Positions 1 through 9,078 are shown, counted from the stretch's first letter. The stretch is DNA of 64,000 nucleotides from Parvularcula sp038749595 (GCA_038749595.1 JBCDHW010000009.1:1-64000); one strand, 5' to 3'. Numbers and translations: made by a program. Notes: generated by a model not told the origin, from the sequence alone.

Positions 1-2224
1 AGTCGCCCGCATTGACCGCGTCCACAGCCTCCTGGCCATTCTCGACAATCGTCAGTGTCTCAACCTTCCCCTTAAGGATGGTTTGGATGACCATCGCGTT
101 AACCGCGTTATCCTCAGCCGCGAGCACGTGCAGCCCGCCGATCGATCCCTCGACATCGGCGATGGCTGGCGGCGCGGTTTCGGTCACGTCGTCGCTGTCT
201 TCGGCCTCTGACATGGGGATGACCACGGTGAATGTTGTGCCGTAGCCAACTTGGCTTTGCACATCGATCGACCCGCCCAGGAGCGTGGCGATTTGCTTGC
301 AGATCGCCAGGCCCAGGCCGGTCCCTTGGAAGCTCCGTGTACCGCCAGTATCGACTTGTTTGAAGCTTTCAAAAATCAGGTCTCGATTGGCGTCATCAAT
401 GCCAATCCCGCTGTCGCTGACTTGCAGCATCAGGGGTTCTGTCGCGCTGCCGCCTGATATTTTGAGCTCAACGGATCCATGAGGGGTGAACTTGATCGCA
501 TTGGACAGGAGGTTGGAAAGAACCTGGCGCAGAAGTTTTTCGTCCGTGCAGAACGGAGCATCTGCAGGATTGATCTGTGTACGGAAGCGTAGGCCCTTTG
601 ATGTCGCCTTCGCTTGCCACAAGTTGACCACGTCTGCGGCGACGTCCTTGATCGAAATGTTGCTGAAATGAGTCGGGACACGTTTCCCCTCGAACCGCGC
701 GACGTCGAGAATGTCGGTGACGATCTCGTGGAGGTGCTCTGCCGAGCGCAACGCAGTGCTCAGCTTGCGTTGCTCGTCAGTCGAAAGTTGTGAGCCTTCG
801 AGAACATCAGCAGTGAGATTTATGACAGCATTAAGTGGTGTACGGACCTCATGGCTTGTGGTCGCAAGAAACTCTGTCTTTGCACTGTTCGCTTTTTCCA
901 GCTCAACATTGGAGCGCCGGAGCTTTGCGTTGACCGCCTCGAGTTGTTTGTTGAGCGCTTCGGTCACCCGGCTGACGCGCCGCGATTGCCACGCAAACCA
1001 AACAAGAACCCCGATGGCAGCCATCGCCAAACCGACCAACCCGCCAAACAACATACGGTCGCGTGAGCGCTTTGTACGGACGAGTTCGAGGTCAGCCTCG
1101 GCACGCTCGCGGCTCAGCTTCTCAATTTGAAGCGTTTTATCGGAGAGCTCGAATTCAGCGTTAGCGATTGCTGAGTTCGCCGACGCCGCCACATCGCGCT
1201 CGGCGTCTTCCAGTCGTTTCAATGCCTTGAGGTGCGCGAGCGCCGCTCGGTCTTGTCCCAATGCTTCGTAGACGTCGTAGGCGAGCGCGTGCGCCTCGCT
1301 TTCGTCTTCTGGAGTGGTTTCGAAGTCGATGCCGCTAAAAGCTTCGTTGAGCGTGCGCACGGCCGCGTCCATATCACCTTGGACGAAGGCGATCTTCGCT
1401 TTCACCGCATAAGGAAGAACCGGCATTTGGTTCTCGGCGATGTCAGCGCTCAGACTTTCAACCGCCTGCACCGCGCTCGTTGCGCTTTCAATATTCCCTG
1501 CACTGAGCTCAAGAGCTGCCAAATTGGCCTGGAGCCGTACTGCGAAGTTGGGAGCTGAGGCGACGATGTCCTGTTGAAGCGCTTCGAGCAACAGCGCGCG
1601 CGCCTCGTCATACCGTTCGAGCTCGCGGAGGGCATTGGCGCGGTTGTTCAGTGAGACGATCTTTATGAGCGGATCGTCCGGATACGCCTCAACAGCACGT
1701 TCGTCGTACTTGATTGCGCGTTCGTACTGCTTGGCATTTTTGTACAGTGTGCCGATGCTCTGTAGGGCAATTGCCTGGTATCGGCTGTTGTCGAGCTTTG
1801 AGAACAGCTTGAAGGCGTCTTGGAAGCTTTGCAGGGCGAGGCCATTGTCGCCGCGAGCCCTTGCAACGCGCCCACTGGTGATCAGAAGCTTGCCGTAGAT
1901 ATCCGAGCTTTCACTTCCGATTTCATTCAGTGTACGTTTCAGAACGAGAGCCGCTTCGTCGAGGCGGCGTAGGCGGAAAAGGCCCTCGGCCTCGAGCCAT
2001 GCGGCGCGGAGAAGGATGCCTTGGTCTGGCGTGAACTCTTGGCGCTCCAGCTCGGCGGCTTCACGGGCGAGTTTGATGCCGGTGGCGGAGTCAGAAACGA
2101 GGGTCGTCTGCGCTTGGTCGAGGAGTGCTGATGGGTCGTCAGTTTCAAGAGCATCGGCAGGCTGAACAGACAAAAGTCCAACCATTGCAGTCGTATAAAA
2201 CAAGCGCCGAAGGGGCAGGTTCAT
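1..2224 (-). CDS. Hybrid sensor histidine kinase with N-terminal TPR region (3' end outside window)
   Basis: This membrane sensor kinase passes phosphate from a conserved histidine to a receiver domain fused to the same chain. The start ATG at 2224 is followed by a hydrophobic export signal (MNLPLRRLFYTTAMVGLLS). Residues about 30-350 are helical TPR-type repeats, probably periplasmic. A coiled-coil stretch and one membrane segment (MLFGGLVGLAMAAIGVLVWF) at about 390-412 lead to the HisKA domain with SHEVRTPLNAV, where His458 is the phosphoacceptor. The HATPase domain follows, with N box NLLSNAIKF and G boxes DSGIGI and GTGLGLAIC. A receiver domain then starts (VLAAEDNAVN) and is cut at position 1, so its phospho-accepting Asp is not visible. 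The family assignment is firm; the stimulus cannot be read. It lies downstream of, and codirectional with, the autotransporter gene but behind a hairpin. Confidence 0.93.
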   Translation of the reverse strand, partial: MNLPLRRLFYTTAMVGLLSVQPADALETDDPSALLDQAQTTLVSDSATGIKLAREAAELERQEFTPDQGILLRAAWLEAEGLFRLRRLDEAALVLKRTLNEIGSESSDIYGKLLITSGRVARARGDNGLALQSFQDAFKLFSKLDNSRYQAIALQSIGTLYKNAKQYERAIKYDERAVEAYPDDPLIKIVSLNNRANALRELERYDEARALLLEALQQDIVASAPNFAVRLQANLAALELSAGNIESATSAVQAVESLSADIAENQMPVLPYAVKAKIAFVQGDMDAAVRTLNEAFSGIDFETTPEDESEAHALAYDVYEALGQDRAALAHLKALKRLEDAERDVAASANSAIANAEFELSDKTLQIEKLSRERAEADLELVRTKRSRDRMLFGGLVGLAMAAIGVLVWFAWQSRRVSRVTEALNKQLEAVNAKLRRSNVELEKANSAKTEFLATTSHEVRTPLNAVINLTADVLEGSQLSTDEQRKLSTALRSAEHLHEIVTDILDVARFEGKRVPTHFSNISIKDVAADVVNLWQAKATSKGLRFRTQINPADAPFCTDEKLLRQVLSNLLSNAIKFTPHGSVELKISGGSATEPLMLQVSDSGIGIDDANRDLIFESFKQVDTGGTRSFQGTGLGLAICKQIATLLGGSIDVQSQVGYGTTFTVVIPMSEAEDSDDVTETAPPAIADVEGSIGGLHVLAAEDNAVNAMVIQTILKGKVETLTIVENGQEAVDAVNAGD

Positions 2225-2297
2225 CTCAACCTCGGACGTTACCGATCAGGTATGGGTCCGACTGTGTTAAGGAAGCCTTAGGATTGGTGTTTCGGTT

Positions 2298-2329
2298 CGG
2301 GAGCGGTGCGCGTTGGTGGACCGCTCCCG
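2298..2329 (-). terminator. Hairpin downstream of the autotransporter gene
   Basis: CGGGAGCGGT (2298-2307) and ACCGCTCCCG (2320-2329) form a perfect 10-bp stem with a 12-nt loop, 11 bases past the autotransporter stop. No clear U-run follows on the minus strand, so intrinsic termination is plausible but not certain. A smaller TAAGG/CCTTA repeat sits at 2268-2280, about 45 bases upstream of the kinase start. Confidence 0.55.
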
Positions 2330-2339
2330 GAAGCGGGGC

Positions 2340-5300
2340 TTAGAACCGGAAATTCAATCGTACACCGCCGGTTACAGCCATTTCACCAGGGGTCAGCACC
2401 GGTGCCGTGTCGACCTGGGTGAAGAGCGAAAGGTCACCCTTACCGCCGACGACGGGGGTGCCGTAGATCACCTCGCCGACATAGCGGCGGTCGAGGGCGT
2501 TGAGCGCGATCTCGTCACCGACGAGGCCAAGCTGGCCGGTGGAGCGGTCGACCACGTCGAAGCTTTGGACCGCGAGGCTGCCTTGCTCGATGGTCAGCGG
2601 CTGGGCGATCGAGAAGCGCAGACGGTCGTCTGACTTGAGGATGCCCTGTTTGCTGACGATCGCTTGGTAGGCGGTGGTCAGGACGTCTTCACCAACGGCG
2701 AGGAGGCCGTTCGCGGTCCCGGTATCGCTGGTCGTGCGGCCCACCGTGCCCGAGAGGGCGAGGGAGATGCCGCGGCCGAAATCGCTCTCGGTACCGATCG
2801 TCACCGAGTGGCTGCGCGCGGTGTCGCCGAAGCTCAGTGCACCGACGCTTTGGCCGCCGAAGAGGCCGTCGACTTCGTTAAGCGCGGTGACGCCGAGGTT
2901 GACTGTAGTGCCTTCGGAGACGCCGTAGGTCAGCGACGCCATGGCGGCTGAGGCGCGGTAACCTTCGGAGCCTGCGACTCGTTCGGTCAGGGCGCCTGAG
3001 AACGGATCGGCGACGAGGTCAGCATCGTCCCGGCCGGTGAAGCCTGCGGAGAAGGCGAAGCGCTCGCCCATCGGCAAGGTGGCGTGGACGTAGCCGCCGC
3101 CCGACGCAAGGCCGAGGAGGGGGTTCACGCCGCCGGTCAGGATGTCGTGGTCGGAGGTCATCGAGAAGCTCTTGCCGCCGAAGACCAATGCACCGTCGCC
3201 CTGGCCGAAGCTGAGGGTCATGCCGCTTTCCACAGCCGTCAGTGTACCGTGGGTTTCGAAGTTGAGCTCACCCTCGGGGACCATGAGGCCGTGGGCTGGC
3301 TCGCGGGCTTCGAGGGAGAGGGTCCAGCCGCCTTCTTCGGAGCCGAACGCGACTGCGCCGATCGCTGGTGCGTCGGTGAAGCCGTTGGTTCCGGTGAAGC
3401 CCAGGCCAGCAACGGACTGGGTTGCACCGACAGCTGCGCCGAGGCGTTCGCCGAAGTAGCGCTCGACGTCTTGCTCAAGCCCTACCGATGGGTCGATCGC
3501 GCCAGCGGCCATGACGCCGACGGGCAGTTCGAAGTCGCGGTAGGTGCTACCGACGGTTTCGAAGACGGTGACGGTCGCGGTGGGATCCATCCGTGCAAGG
3601 AGGCTTTGGGTGAAGCCAGAGCCGATGAAGCTCGTGTCGCCAGCGGCCGAGCGGAGCATCAGGCGTGAGAGGTCCAGCGGACGCTGGGACGCTTCGACGT
3701 TGAGGAGGCCCCATCCGTAGACCTCGTCCACGCCCTCTTCACCGAGGTCGGTGGCGGAGCGGAACAGGATCTCAGCGGTAGCTTCTGGTTCGTTGGCGAG
3801 CCACTCCCACCGGCTTTGCAGGAGCGCCGCTGCGCCAGCGACCATCGGCGCTGCGAAGCTGGTGCCTGAGCGGCGGCCAACGCCGTCGGGGGTGGCGACG
3901 AGGATCTGCTGGCCGGGCGCGACGAGGAACCGGTCCATCATAGCCGTTTCTTCGCCGTTCACGACGAAGTTCGCATCGCCCGGCGTGTTGGAGAAGGACG
4001 CAATCTGTCCGTCTACGCCCAATGCGCCGACAATGACGATCTGATCGAGCACATCCAGCCCGCGGAGGTTAACATCCGTCTCTTGAACAATGCCGTCGTT
4101 ACCGGCTGCGAAGACGAACAGGCTGTCGCCCGTGGCGCGGCGGACCGCGTCATCGGAGAATACGTCGAACCAACCGTCGGAGAAGGTGTAGCCGCTCTCG
4201 CCGAGGGACAGGTTGATAATGCTCGCACCGCCCTGAGCGACCCGCGCGACCGACGTGGTCACGTCGTAAATGTCGGCATCGCCAGTGGCCGCGAACGGGT
4301 TGGAGAGAACAACATCCGCATTCGGAGCAACGCCCATGACCCCGCGGCTATCGAGGGCGCCAGCGGCGACACCCGAAACGGCGAGACCGTGGTCCTGGCC
4401 GTCGAAGACGGGGCCGACAAAGTCAGGTGTGTTGCGGAGTGCGCCTGGGCCGTCAAAGCCCTGATCGACAACACCGATTTTGACGCCAGCGCCAAAGCCA
4501 GCGACTTCGGCCAAGCGCGGCGACCAGTTGACGGTGCCCATCCAATGGTCGGCGTGGTCGATGCCGAGGAAGGTGGTCAGCTGGTCGGACATGTCGATGA
4601 GGAACGCGTTGCGCTCGTTCTCGTCCATGCGGAGGAAGTCGCCAAAGCCGTTGCCTTCCAAGCCGTGCTTTTCGAAGAACGCCGCCAGGAAGCCTGCGTC
4701 GAAGCTCTCGCCCGTTTGCGCTTCGACCAGCGCGCCGAAGGCGGCTTCGGCGCCGCTGATCAAGCCGCTGTAGGTTCCGTACGCTGCGTTGAGCGCACCG
4801 GCAGCTTGGCCGAGGGCATCAAGGTGCAGGCTCATATCCGTCAGGGCACTGAGCGCATCGAGATGCAGCGAGAGTTGCTCGTAGGACAGCGCGTCGAGGT
4901 GGAGGCTGAGCGCATCCATGTCGAGGGCGTCGAGATGCAGCGACAAGGCATCAAGATGCAAGCTGAGGTCCGACATCCCGGCCAGGGCATCGAGGTGCAG
5001 CGACAGCTCGTTCATGTCGAGCGCATCGAGGTGGAGGCTCAACGCATCTAAGTGCAAGGAGAGGTCTTCGAACGCTGACAGAGCGTCGAGGTGCAGCGAC
5101 AGCGCATCAAGATGCAGAGACAGCTCTTGCATCGTGTCCAAGGCATCGAGGTGGAGGCTCAACGCGTCGAGGTGCAAGGAGAGCGCATCGAGATGCAGCG
5201 ATTGGGGCGCGACTTCGCCGAGGGCATCGAGGTGCAACGACTGCGGATCAACGCTGGCGAGTGCGTCCAGGTGAAGCGAGTCCGCGTTCATCGTGCTGAG

Positions 5301-6491
5301 CGCATCGAGGTGGAGGCTTAGCGCGTCGAGATGCAGCGAGGACGCACCAAATGCAGCCAGGGCATCAAGGTGCAAGCTGAGCGCATCAAGGTGAAGGGAG
5401 TTCGGATCGAGCGAGCCGAGCGCGTCCAGGTGCAGCGACAAAGCATCGAGATGGAGCGAGTCCGGATCAAAGTTTTCCAGCGCATCCAAGTGGAGGCTCA
5501 GCGCATCGAGATGGAGGGACTCCGGGTCGAAGCTTGCCAGTGCATCAAGATGCAGGCTGAGGGCGTCGAGGTGCAGCGAGTTTGTGGTTAGCGTTCCGAG
5601 CGCGTCGAGATGCAGCGAACTCGGATCAAAAGCGGCGAGGGCATCGAGATGAAGGCTCAATGCGTCGAGGTGCAAGGAGCTCGGATCGAAGTTCGCGAGG
5701 GCATCCAGATGCAGCGACAAAGCGTCGAGATGGAGCGACGACGGATCGAATGCGGCGAGCGCGTCCAAGTGCAGGCTCAACGCATCCAGGTGGAGCGAAT
5801 TAGGATCGAACGCTGACAGCGCATCGAGGTGCAGGCTGAGGGCGTCGAGATGCAACGACTGCGGATCAAAACCAGCCAAGGCATCAAGGTGGAGAGACAA
5901 TGCGTCGAGGTGCAGCGAGCTCGGCGTCAGGCCGAGGGCATCAAGGTGCAAACTCTGCGGCTGGAACGAGCCCCAGAACAAGTTCGTGTCCCCCGCAAGC
6001 ATGGTCTGGTTGCCGGAAAGCGCATCGAGGTGGAGGCTGAGCGCGTCCAAATGCAACGAGGACGGATCAAAGCTCAGCGCATCAAGGTGCAATGACCGCG
6101 CGTTCATGCCCAGCGCATCGAGATGGAGAGAACGGCCGCCAAAGCGCGAACCCAGAGCGTCCAAATGAAGGCTGAGCGCATCGAGATGGAGGGAGCTCGG
6201 CGCCACGTCGAGAGCATCGAGGTGCAGGGAGTCGGCGTCGAACGATGAGCCCAGCGCGTCGAGATGGAGACTCAACGCATCAAGGTGCAGCGACTGGGGC
6301 ACCACACTCAACGCATCGAGGTGGAGCGACCGCTCGGACATTCCCAACGCGTCTAAATGGAGCGACTGGGTAGAGACGTTACTCAGAGCGTCGAGGTGAA
6401 GGGACTGCGCCGAGAACCCTCGGTCTGAGGCCGATGCTGCGCTGACGGACAGCGCCAAAATACCCGCACTCAACAGATACTTTTTCATCAC
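2340..6491 (-). CDS. Subtilisin-family (S8) autotransporter with 49-copy SLHLDAL repeat array
   Basis: This 1383-residue protein is probably secreted by the type V route and displayed on, or released from, the outer membrane. Residues 1-22 are a signal peptide. Residues 30-560 hold 49 exact copies of SLHLDAL, singly or in tandem pairs, joined mostly by 5-6 residue linkers such as AAFDPS. A helical spacer leads to an S8 protease domain with Asp676 (VGVVDQGF), His701 (DHGLAVSG) and Ser878 (SGTSFAAPMVAG), so the triad is intact. The last ~280 residues alternate like beta strands, carry repeated FG/YG motifs and end in VRLNFRF, with the terminal Phe typical of outer-membrane barrels. The array lies between signal and protease, where a propeptide or passenger would sit. 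The protease and barrel calls are strong; the array function is unknown. The start is supported by the signal peptide. Confidence 0.93.
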   Translation of the reverse strand: MMKKYLLSAGILALSVSAASASDRGFSAQSLHLDALSNVSTQSLHLDALGMSERSLHLDALSVVPQSLHLDALSLHLDALGSSFDADSLHLDALDVAPSSLHLDALSLHLDALGSRFGGRSLHLDALGMNARSLHLDALSFDPSSLHLDALSLHLDALSGNQTMLAGDTNLFWGSFQPQSLHLDALGLTPSSLHLDALSLHLDALAGFDPQSLHLDALSLHLDALSAFDPNSLHLDALSLHLDALAAFDPSSLHLDALSLHLDALANFDPSSLHLDALSLHLDALAAFDPSSLHLDALGTLTTNSLHLDALSLHLDALASFDPESLHLDALSLHLDALENFDPDSLHLDALSLHLDALGSLDPNSLHLDALSLHLDALAAFGASSLHLDALSLHLDALSTMNADSLHLDALASVDPQSLHLDALGEVAPQSLHLDALSLHLDALSLHLDALDTMQELSLHLDALSLHLDALSAFEDLSLHLDALSLHLDALDMNELSLHLDALAGMSDLSLHLDALSLHLDALDMDALSLHLDALSYEQLSLHLDALSALTDMSLHLDALGQAAGALNAAYGTYSGLISGAEAAFGALVEAQTGESFDAGFLAAFFEKHGLEGNGFGDFLRMDENERNAFLIDMSDQLTTFLGIDHADHWMGTVNWSPRLAEVAGFGAGVKIGVVDQGFDGPGALRNTPDFVGPVFDGQDHGLAVSGVAAGALDSRGVMGVAPNADVVLSNPFAATGDADIYDVTTSVARVAQGGASIINLSLGESGYTFSDGWFDVFSDDAVRRATGDSLFVFAAGNDGIVQETDVNLRGLDVLDQIVIVGALGVDGQIASFSNTPGDANFVVNGEETAMMDRFLVAPGQQILVATPDGVGRRSGTSFAAPMVAGAAALLQSRWEWLANEPEATAEILFRSATDLGEEGVDEVYGWGLLNVEASQRPLDLSRLMLRSAAGDTSFIGSGFTQSLLARMDPTATVTVFETVGSTYRDFELPVGVMAAGAIDPSVGLEQDVERYFGERLGAAVGATQSVAGLGFTGTNGFTDAPAIGAVAFGSEEGGWTLSLEAREPAHGLMVPEGELNFETHGTLTAVESGMTLSFGQGDGALVFGGKSFSMTSDHDILTGGVNPLLGLASGGGYVHATLPMGERFAFSAGFTGRDDADLVADPFSGALTERVAGSEGYRASAAMASLTYGVSEGTTVNLGVTALNEVDGLFGGQSVGALSFGDTARSHSVTIGTESDFGRGISLALSGTVGRTTSDTGTANGLLAVGEDVLTTAYQAIVSKQGILKSDDRLRFSIAQPLTIEQGSLAVQSFDVVDRSTGQLGLVGDEIALNALDRRYVGEVIYGTPVVGGKGDLSLFTQVDTAPVLTPGEMAVTGGVRLNFRF
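4812..6404 (-). repeat. Coding array of 49 SLHLDAL heptapeptides
   Basis: All 49 copies are identical in protein but differ in DNA. Serine is written with TCN codons in some copies and AGC in others, and leucine with CTN, TTG and TTA. In the N-terminal and middle parts the common unit is 20 residues: two heptads plus a linker ending FDPx. Nearer the protease the linkers become xxxEL, xxxDL or similar, and the TCN/AGC order within pairs changes. One longer interruption of about 21 residues (SGNQTMLAGDTNLFWGSF and neighbours) breaks the array after copy 12. The array supplies 49 His and 49 Asp in regular spacing. Confidence 0.95.
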
Positions 6492-6844
6492 GAATCTCCC
6501 GGTCGCGAACGGGCCGCAGGTAACGCCCCATTAAGGTTGATCACTGTTGTGTGCACAGCATCAACTTTTATGCAACCTTAGGGGGCAGTTTTTTTGCGAT
6601 TTGGAAAGGAAAATGACCAAACCGTGTTATCGTGTCGCAAGCCAGTGTTTATGCGGCTTTCAGCGATAGGATTAACCATAGGAGAACCCACTTTCGCTCG
6701 AAGGTTTTGCCTATGCGCGAACCTGTACACACGCGTCGCTTGCAACCAAATGCAATGGGTTCACGGAGATGAACAATTCGGGCATAGCGGTTTCTGCTAA
6801 CCGCCGCTGCACAACGTGGCGCCGCTGCGACAGGGAAAACCGCA
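6492..6844. promoter_or_regulatory. Divergent regulatory region between autotransporter and panD
   Basis: No convincing gene is present in these 353 bases. The interval holds an imperfect inverted repeat at 6536-6565 (arms GTTGAT and ATCAAC with CTGT/ACAG inside). A second, wider inverted pair consists of ATTAAGGTT at 6530-6538 and AACCTTA at 6574-6580. The first arm lies about 40 bases from the autotransporter start. The same 9-mer recurs upstream of the CTERM gene at 61708-61716. A CtrA-like half site TTAACCAT is at 6672-6679. No promoter boxes can be assigned with confidence. Confidence 0.4.
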
Positions 6845-7207
6845 ATGCGTCTGACGATGCTGAAGGCGAAGCTGCACCAGGCGACGCTGACGATGACCGA
6901 CCTTCACTATGAAGGGTCGATCGCTATCGACAGCGAGCTTTTGGAGGCCGCGGGCATCTTGCCGAACGAGCGGGTGGACGTCTGGAACATCACCAACGGC
7001 GCGCGCCTGACGACTTATGCGCTGCCCTCACCGGCGGGGAGCCGGGAGATCATGCTCAACGGCGCCGCGGCCCGCCACGCCCATACCGGCGACCGGGTGA
7101 TCATCACCGCCTTCTGCGACGTCGACGCCAACGAAGCTAAAACCCACACCCCGACCGTGGTGCTGATGAACGAGGACAACTCAATCAAAGAGGTGCTGGA
7201 GGGGTAG
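6845..7207 (+). CDS. panD: Aspartate 1-decarboxylase
   Basis: This enzyme converts L-aspartate to beta-alanine for pantothenate and coenzyme A synthesis in the cytoplasm. It is a pyruvoyl enzyme made as an inactive pro-protein. The sequence begins MRLTMLKAKLHQATLTMTDL and carries the self-cleavage Gly24-Ser25 in HYEGSIAID, exactly at the family position. Later family landmarks are NGARLTTYA and LNGAAARHAHTGD, which supply substrate-binding residues. The length of 120 residues is normal. An AGGG element about 10 bases before the ATG serves as ribosome binding site. The gene stands alone; no panB or panC is seen nearby. The C-terminal tail is slightly longer and more polar than usual. No separate maturation factor gene is visible. 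Confidence 0.95.
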   Translation: MRLTMLKAKLHQATLTMTDLHYEGSIAIDSELLEAAGILPNERVDVWNITNGARLTTYALPSPAGSREIMLNGAAARHAHTGDRVIITAFCDVDANEAKTHTPTVVLMNEDNSIKEVLEG

Positions 7208-7257
7208 GAGCGTTCGGTTGATCGTCCGTCAGCGGATGTTAAGCCAAGGGCGGTCGG

Positions 7258-8997
7258 CTAGTTTTCGAGACCGAACAGTGGTTTGAGTTTCTCGCTGTCA
7301 TCGCCGAAGCGTCTTCGCAGGAGTTCTCCGCATACGTCTTGATCGACACGGCCATCCACTTCGGCGCCGCTGATTTTTGTGCCGACGCGGATGATCAAGT
7401 CTCTCTGGGCGCTGTCAGCGATGTGCCACGGCCGGATCAGATCGACGACGGCGCCGTTGGGCAGGGTGAGGTCGAACGCCACCACATCTTTGTTGACGCG
7501 TTTCCAACATTCGCGATTGACGCGCGTGACATCGGACGGAGCGAACGCTCTGACCGAGCCCGGCAGATAGTAGTGCCCGGCGACGACCTCTTCGTCTGAG
7601 ACCACGGCGTAGTGGGCGCGGTCGAGGGGCCAAGCCAAGCATGCCGTGAGGAAAAGGAGGCCTGTCAACGCTAAGCTGCCTCGTTCATAACGCCGCGACG
7701 TCGCTGCAGCCGCGTTGGCGAGCGTGTAGTCTTGGGGCTCCTTGATATCTCCCGCGCGGACAGCTTCGGAAGCGCCCAAGGCAATCAGCCTAAAGACGAT
7801 GTAGGGTTCGATGAACTGCCATGACCAAATCCTCAGTGCAGTGAGGTTCCTGGTCAGGAGGTAGCCGATGTATGCGATGAGAACGATCGACGCGCACAGG
7901 AGCACAGCTTCTGCTATGCCCATCCCGTCGAAATAGATGTGGGGCCCCAAGCCTTCCGTTCGGCGACCTGCGAAGAGCGTGGATCCTATACCCCGATCGA
8001 TGGGAACGGAGACGTCGGCGGGCAAAAACCTCATCGCCGTGAAGACGATCGCAACAAAGGCTCCTAAAGCCGCTGCCCGAATGATGGTAAGCAAGTGCGT
8101 GAGAGAACCGCGCGAGAAAACCACTGCATCCATCAACTGATCCGTGATTTCGTTGATGGTCTCCGCTTGCTCTTCGGTGAGGCGTTGTGGCGTCTGCCCT
8201 GCAAGTGATTGGCGCACGCTGGACGAGGCGCGAACAACCAATTTCTCAACAATAGCGCTGAACACGGTCAGAGCCGCGAGCGCGGTAATCCCGGCAATGG
8301 ATTCGCACAGACTGCGGGTTATCGCGAGCCAAACTCCATACCAGCCAACGAAGTTCTCGGATTGAAAGATGCTAGAGATTACATAAGCATAGGTGAGACT
8401 TGCAATTAGCGCTCCCATAGCGATCACCAGAAGAAGCGCGCTTAGCAGTGCACGCTTGAACAGGATCGTTTTGCTGAACGTCTCTGCCTCGATGATTTCC
8501 CACCAAGCGTAGTCAGCGCCTTTTGGCGGCTGTCGTCGTTCGTCCGGAAGGTCGCCAGCATCGTTCACAACCCAGAACATCGCGAGGAGCCCTGTGATTC
8601 CGGGAACAGATAGCCACAGAGACAACTGGCTCCTCTCATATCCGAAGAGCCATGAGTCCGCGACGATCACCAGCTGGACAAGGCCCGAGAGGAGCCCTCC
8701 AGTCACGGTGACAAGCACTCCTAGTGAAACGTGGAGGGACCCAACACGGACAGGCCGATCGCTCAAGCGCACGGCGTGCAAGAGCCAACCCAACACCGCA
8801 AAACCAAAGGCGGCGAGGCTGAAGTGGATGAGAAGGACATCCGTCTCGGTCGGCTTGGGGCCGGCGAAGGGCCAGGGGATGAGGCCTGCGACGAGCGCTA
8901 TCGCGGCGATGCAGGAGAGGAAGCCAACGGCGATGTTCACGGTTCCTAACGACCGCCAAAACGCTCTTTTGCTCACCACGGCACGGACCCTACTCAC
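7258..8997 (-). CDS. Polytopic inner-membrane protein of unknown function
   Basis: I do not recognise this 579-residue protein. It has about nine or ten hydrophobic segments: a tight group of four in the first ~150 residues, then helices near 185, 225, 300, 360 and 440. Its C-terminal ~120 residues are polar and look like a folded extracytoplasmic domain (for example YYLPGSVRAFAPSDV and DVCGELLRRRFGD). No nucleotide-binding, transporter-signature or catalytic motif stands out. The GTG at 8997 gives MSRVRAVVSKRAF; a second GTG at 8976 would give a protein starting just before SKRAF, and the ribosome binding site does not clearly decide between them. It is transcribed toward panD and has its own upstream region facing the TyrA-like gene. 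Function is left open. Confidence 0.75.
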   Translation of the reverse strand: MSRVRAVVSKRAFWRSLGTVNIAVGFLSCIAAIALVAGLIPWPFAGPKPTETDVLLIHFSLAAFGFAVLGWLLHAVRLSDRPVRVGSLHVSLGVLVTVTGGLLSGLVQLVIVADSWLFGYERSQLSLWLSVPGITGLLAMFWVVNDAGDLPDERRQPPKGADYAWWEIIEAETFSKTILFKRALLSALLLVIAMGALIASLTYAYVISSIFQSENFVGWYGVWLAITRSLCESIAGITALAALTVFSAIVEKLVVRASSSVRQSLAGQTPQRLTEEQAETINEITDQLMDAVVFSRGSLTHLLTIIRAAALGAFVAIVFTAMRFLPADVSVPIDRGIGSTLFAGRRTEGLGPHIYFDGMGIAEAVLLCASIVLIAYIGYLLTRNLTALRIWSWQFIEPYIVFRLIALGASEAVRAGDIKEPQDYTLANAAAATSRRYERGSLALTGLLFLTACLAWPLDRAHYAVVSDEEVVAGHYYLPGSVRAFAPSDVTRVNRECWKRVNKDVVAFDLTLPNGAVVDLIRPWHIADSAQRDLIIRVGTKISGAEVDGRVDQDVCGELLRRRFGDDSEKLKPLFGLEN

Positions 8998-9078
8998 CCC
9001 GGTCTTAGAGAACGGGGGATGAAGTTTCGCGTCAAGGGCTTAGCCTGCAGAATGTCACGTCAGACGCCCACGATCCGC

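Noticed and set aside
2664..6168. Many open frames on the plus strand across the autotransporter gene
   Set aside because: They mirror the minus-strand gene's codon bias and repeats and show no family motifs, start signals or signal peptides.
4812..6404. Regular DNA repeats that look like a CRISPR or satellite array
   Set aside because: Repeats are in frame inside one long coding sequence, their DNA varies at silent sites, and spacers encode short peptide linkers.
6594..6800. Small 68-codon frame upstream of panD
   Set aside because: It needs a TTG start, has no ribosome binding site and its composition is unlike genes nearby; the region looks regulatory.
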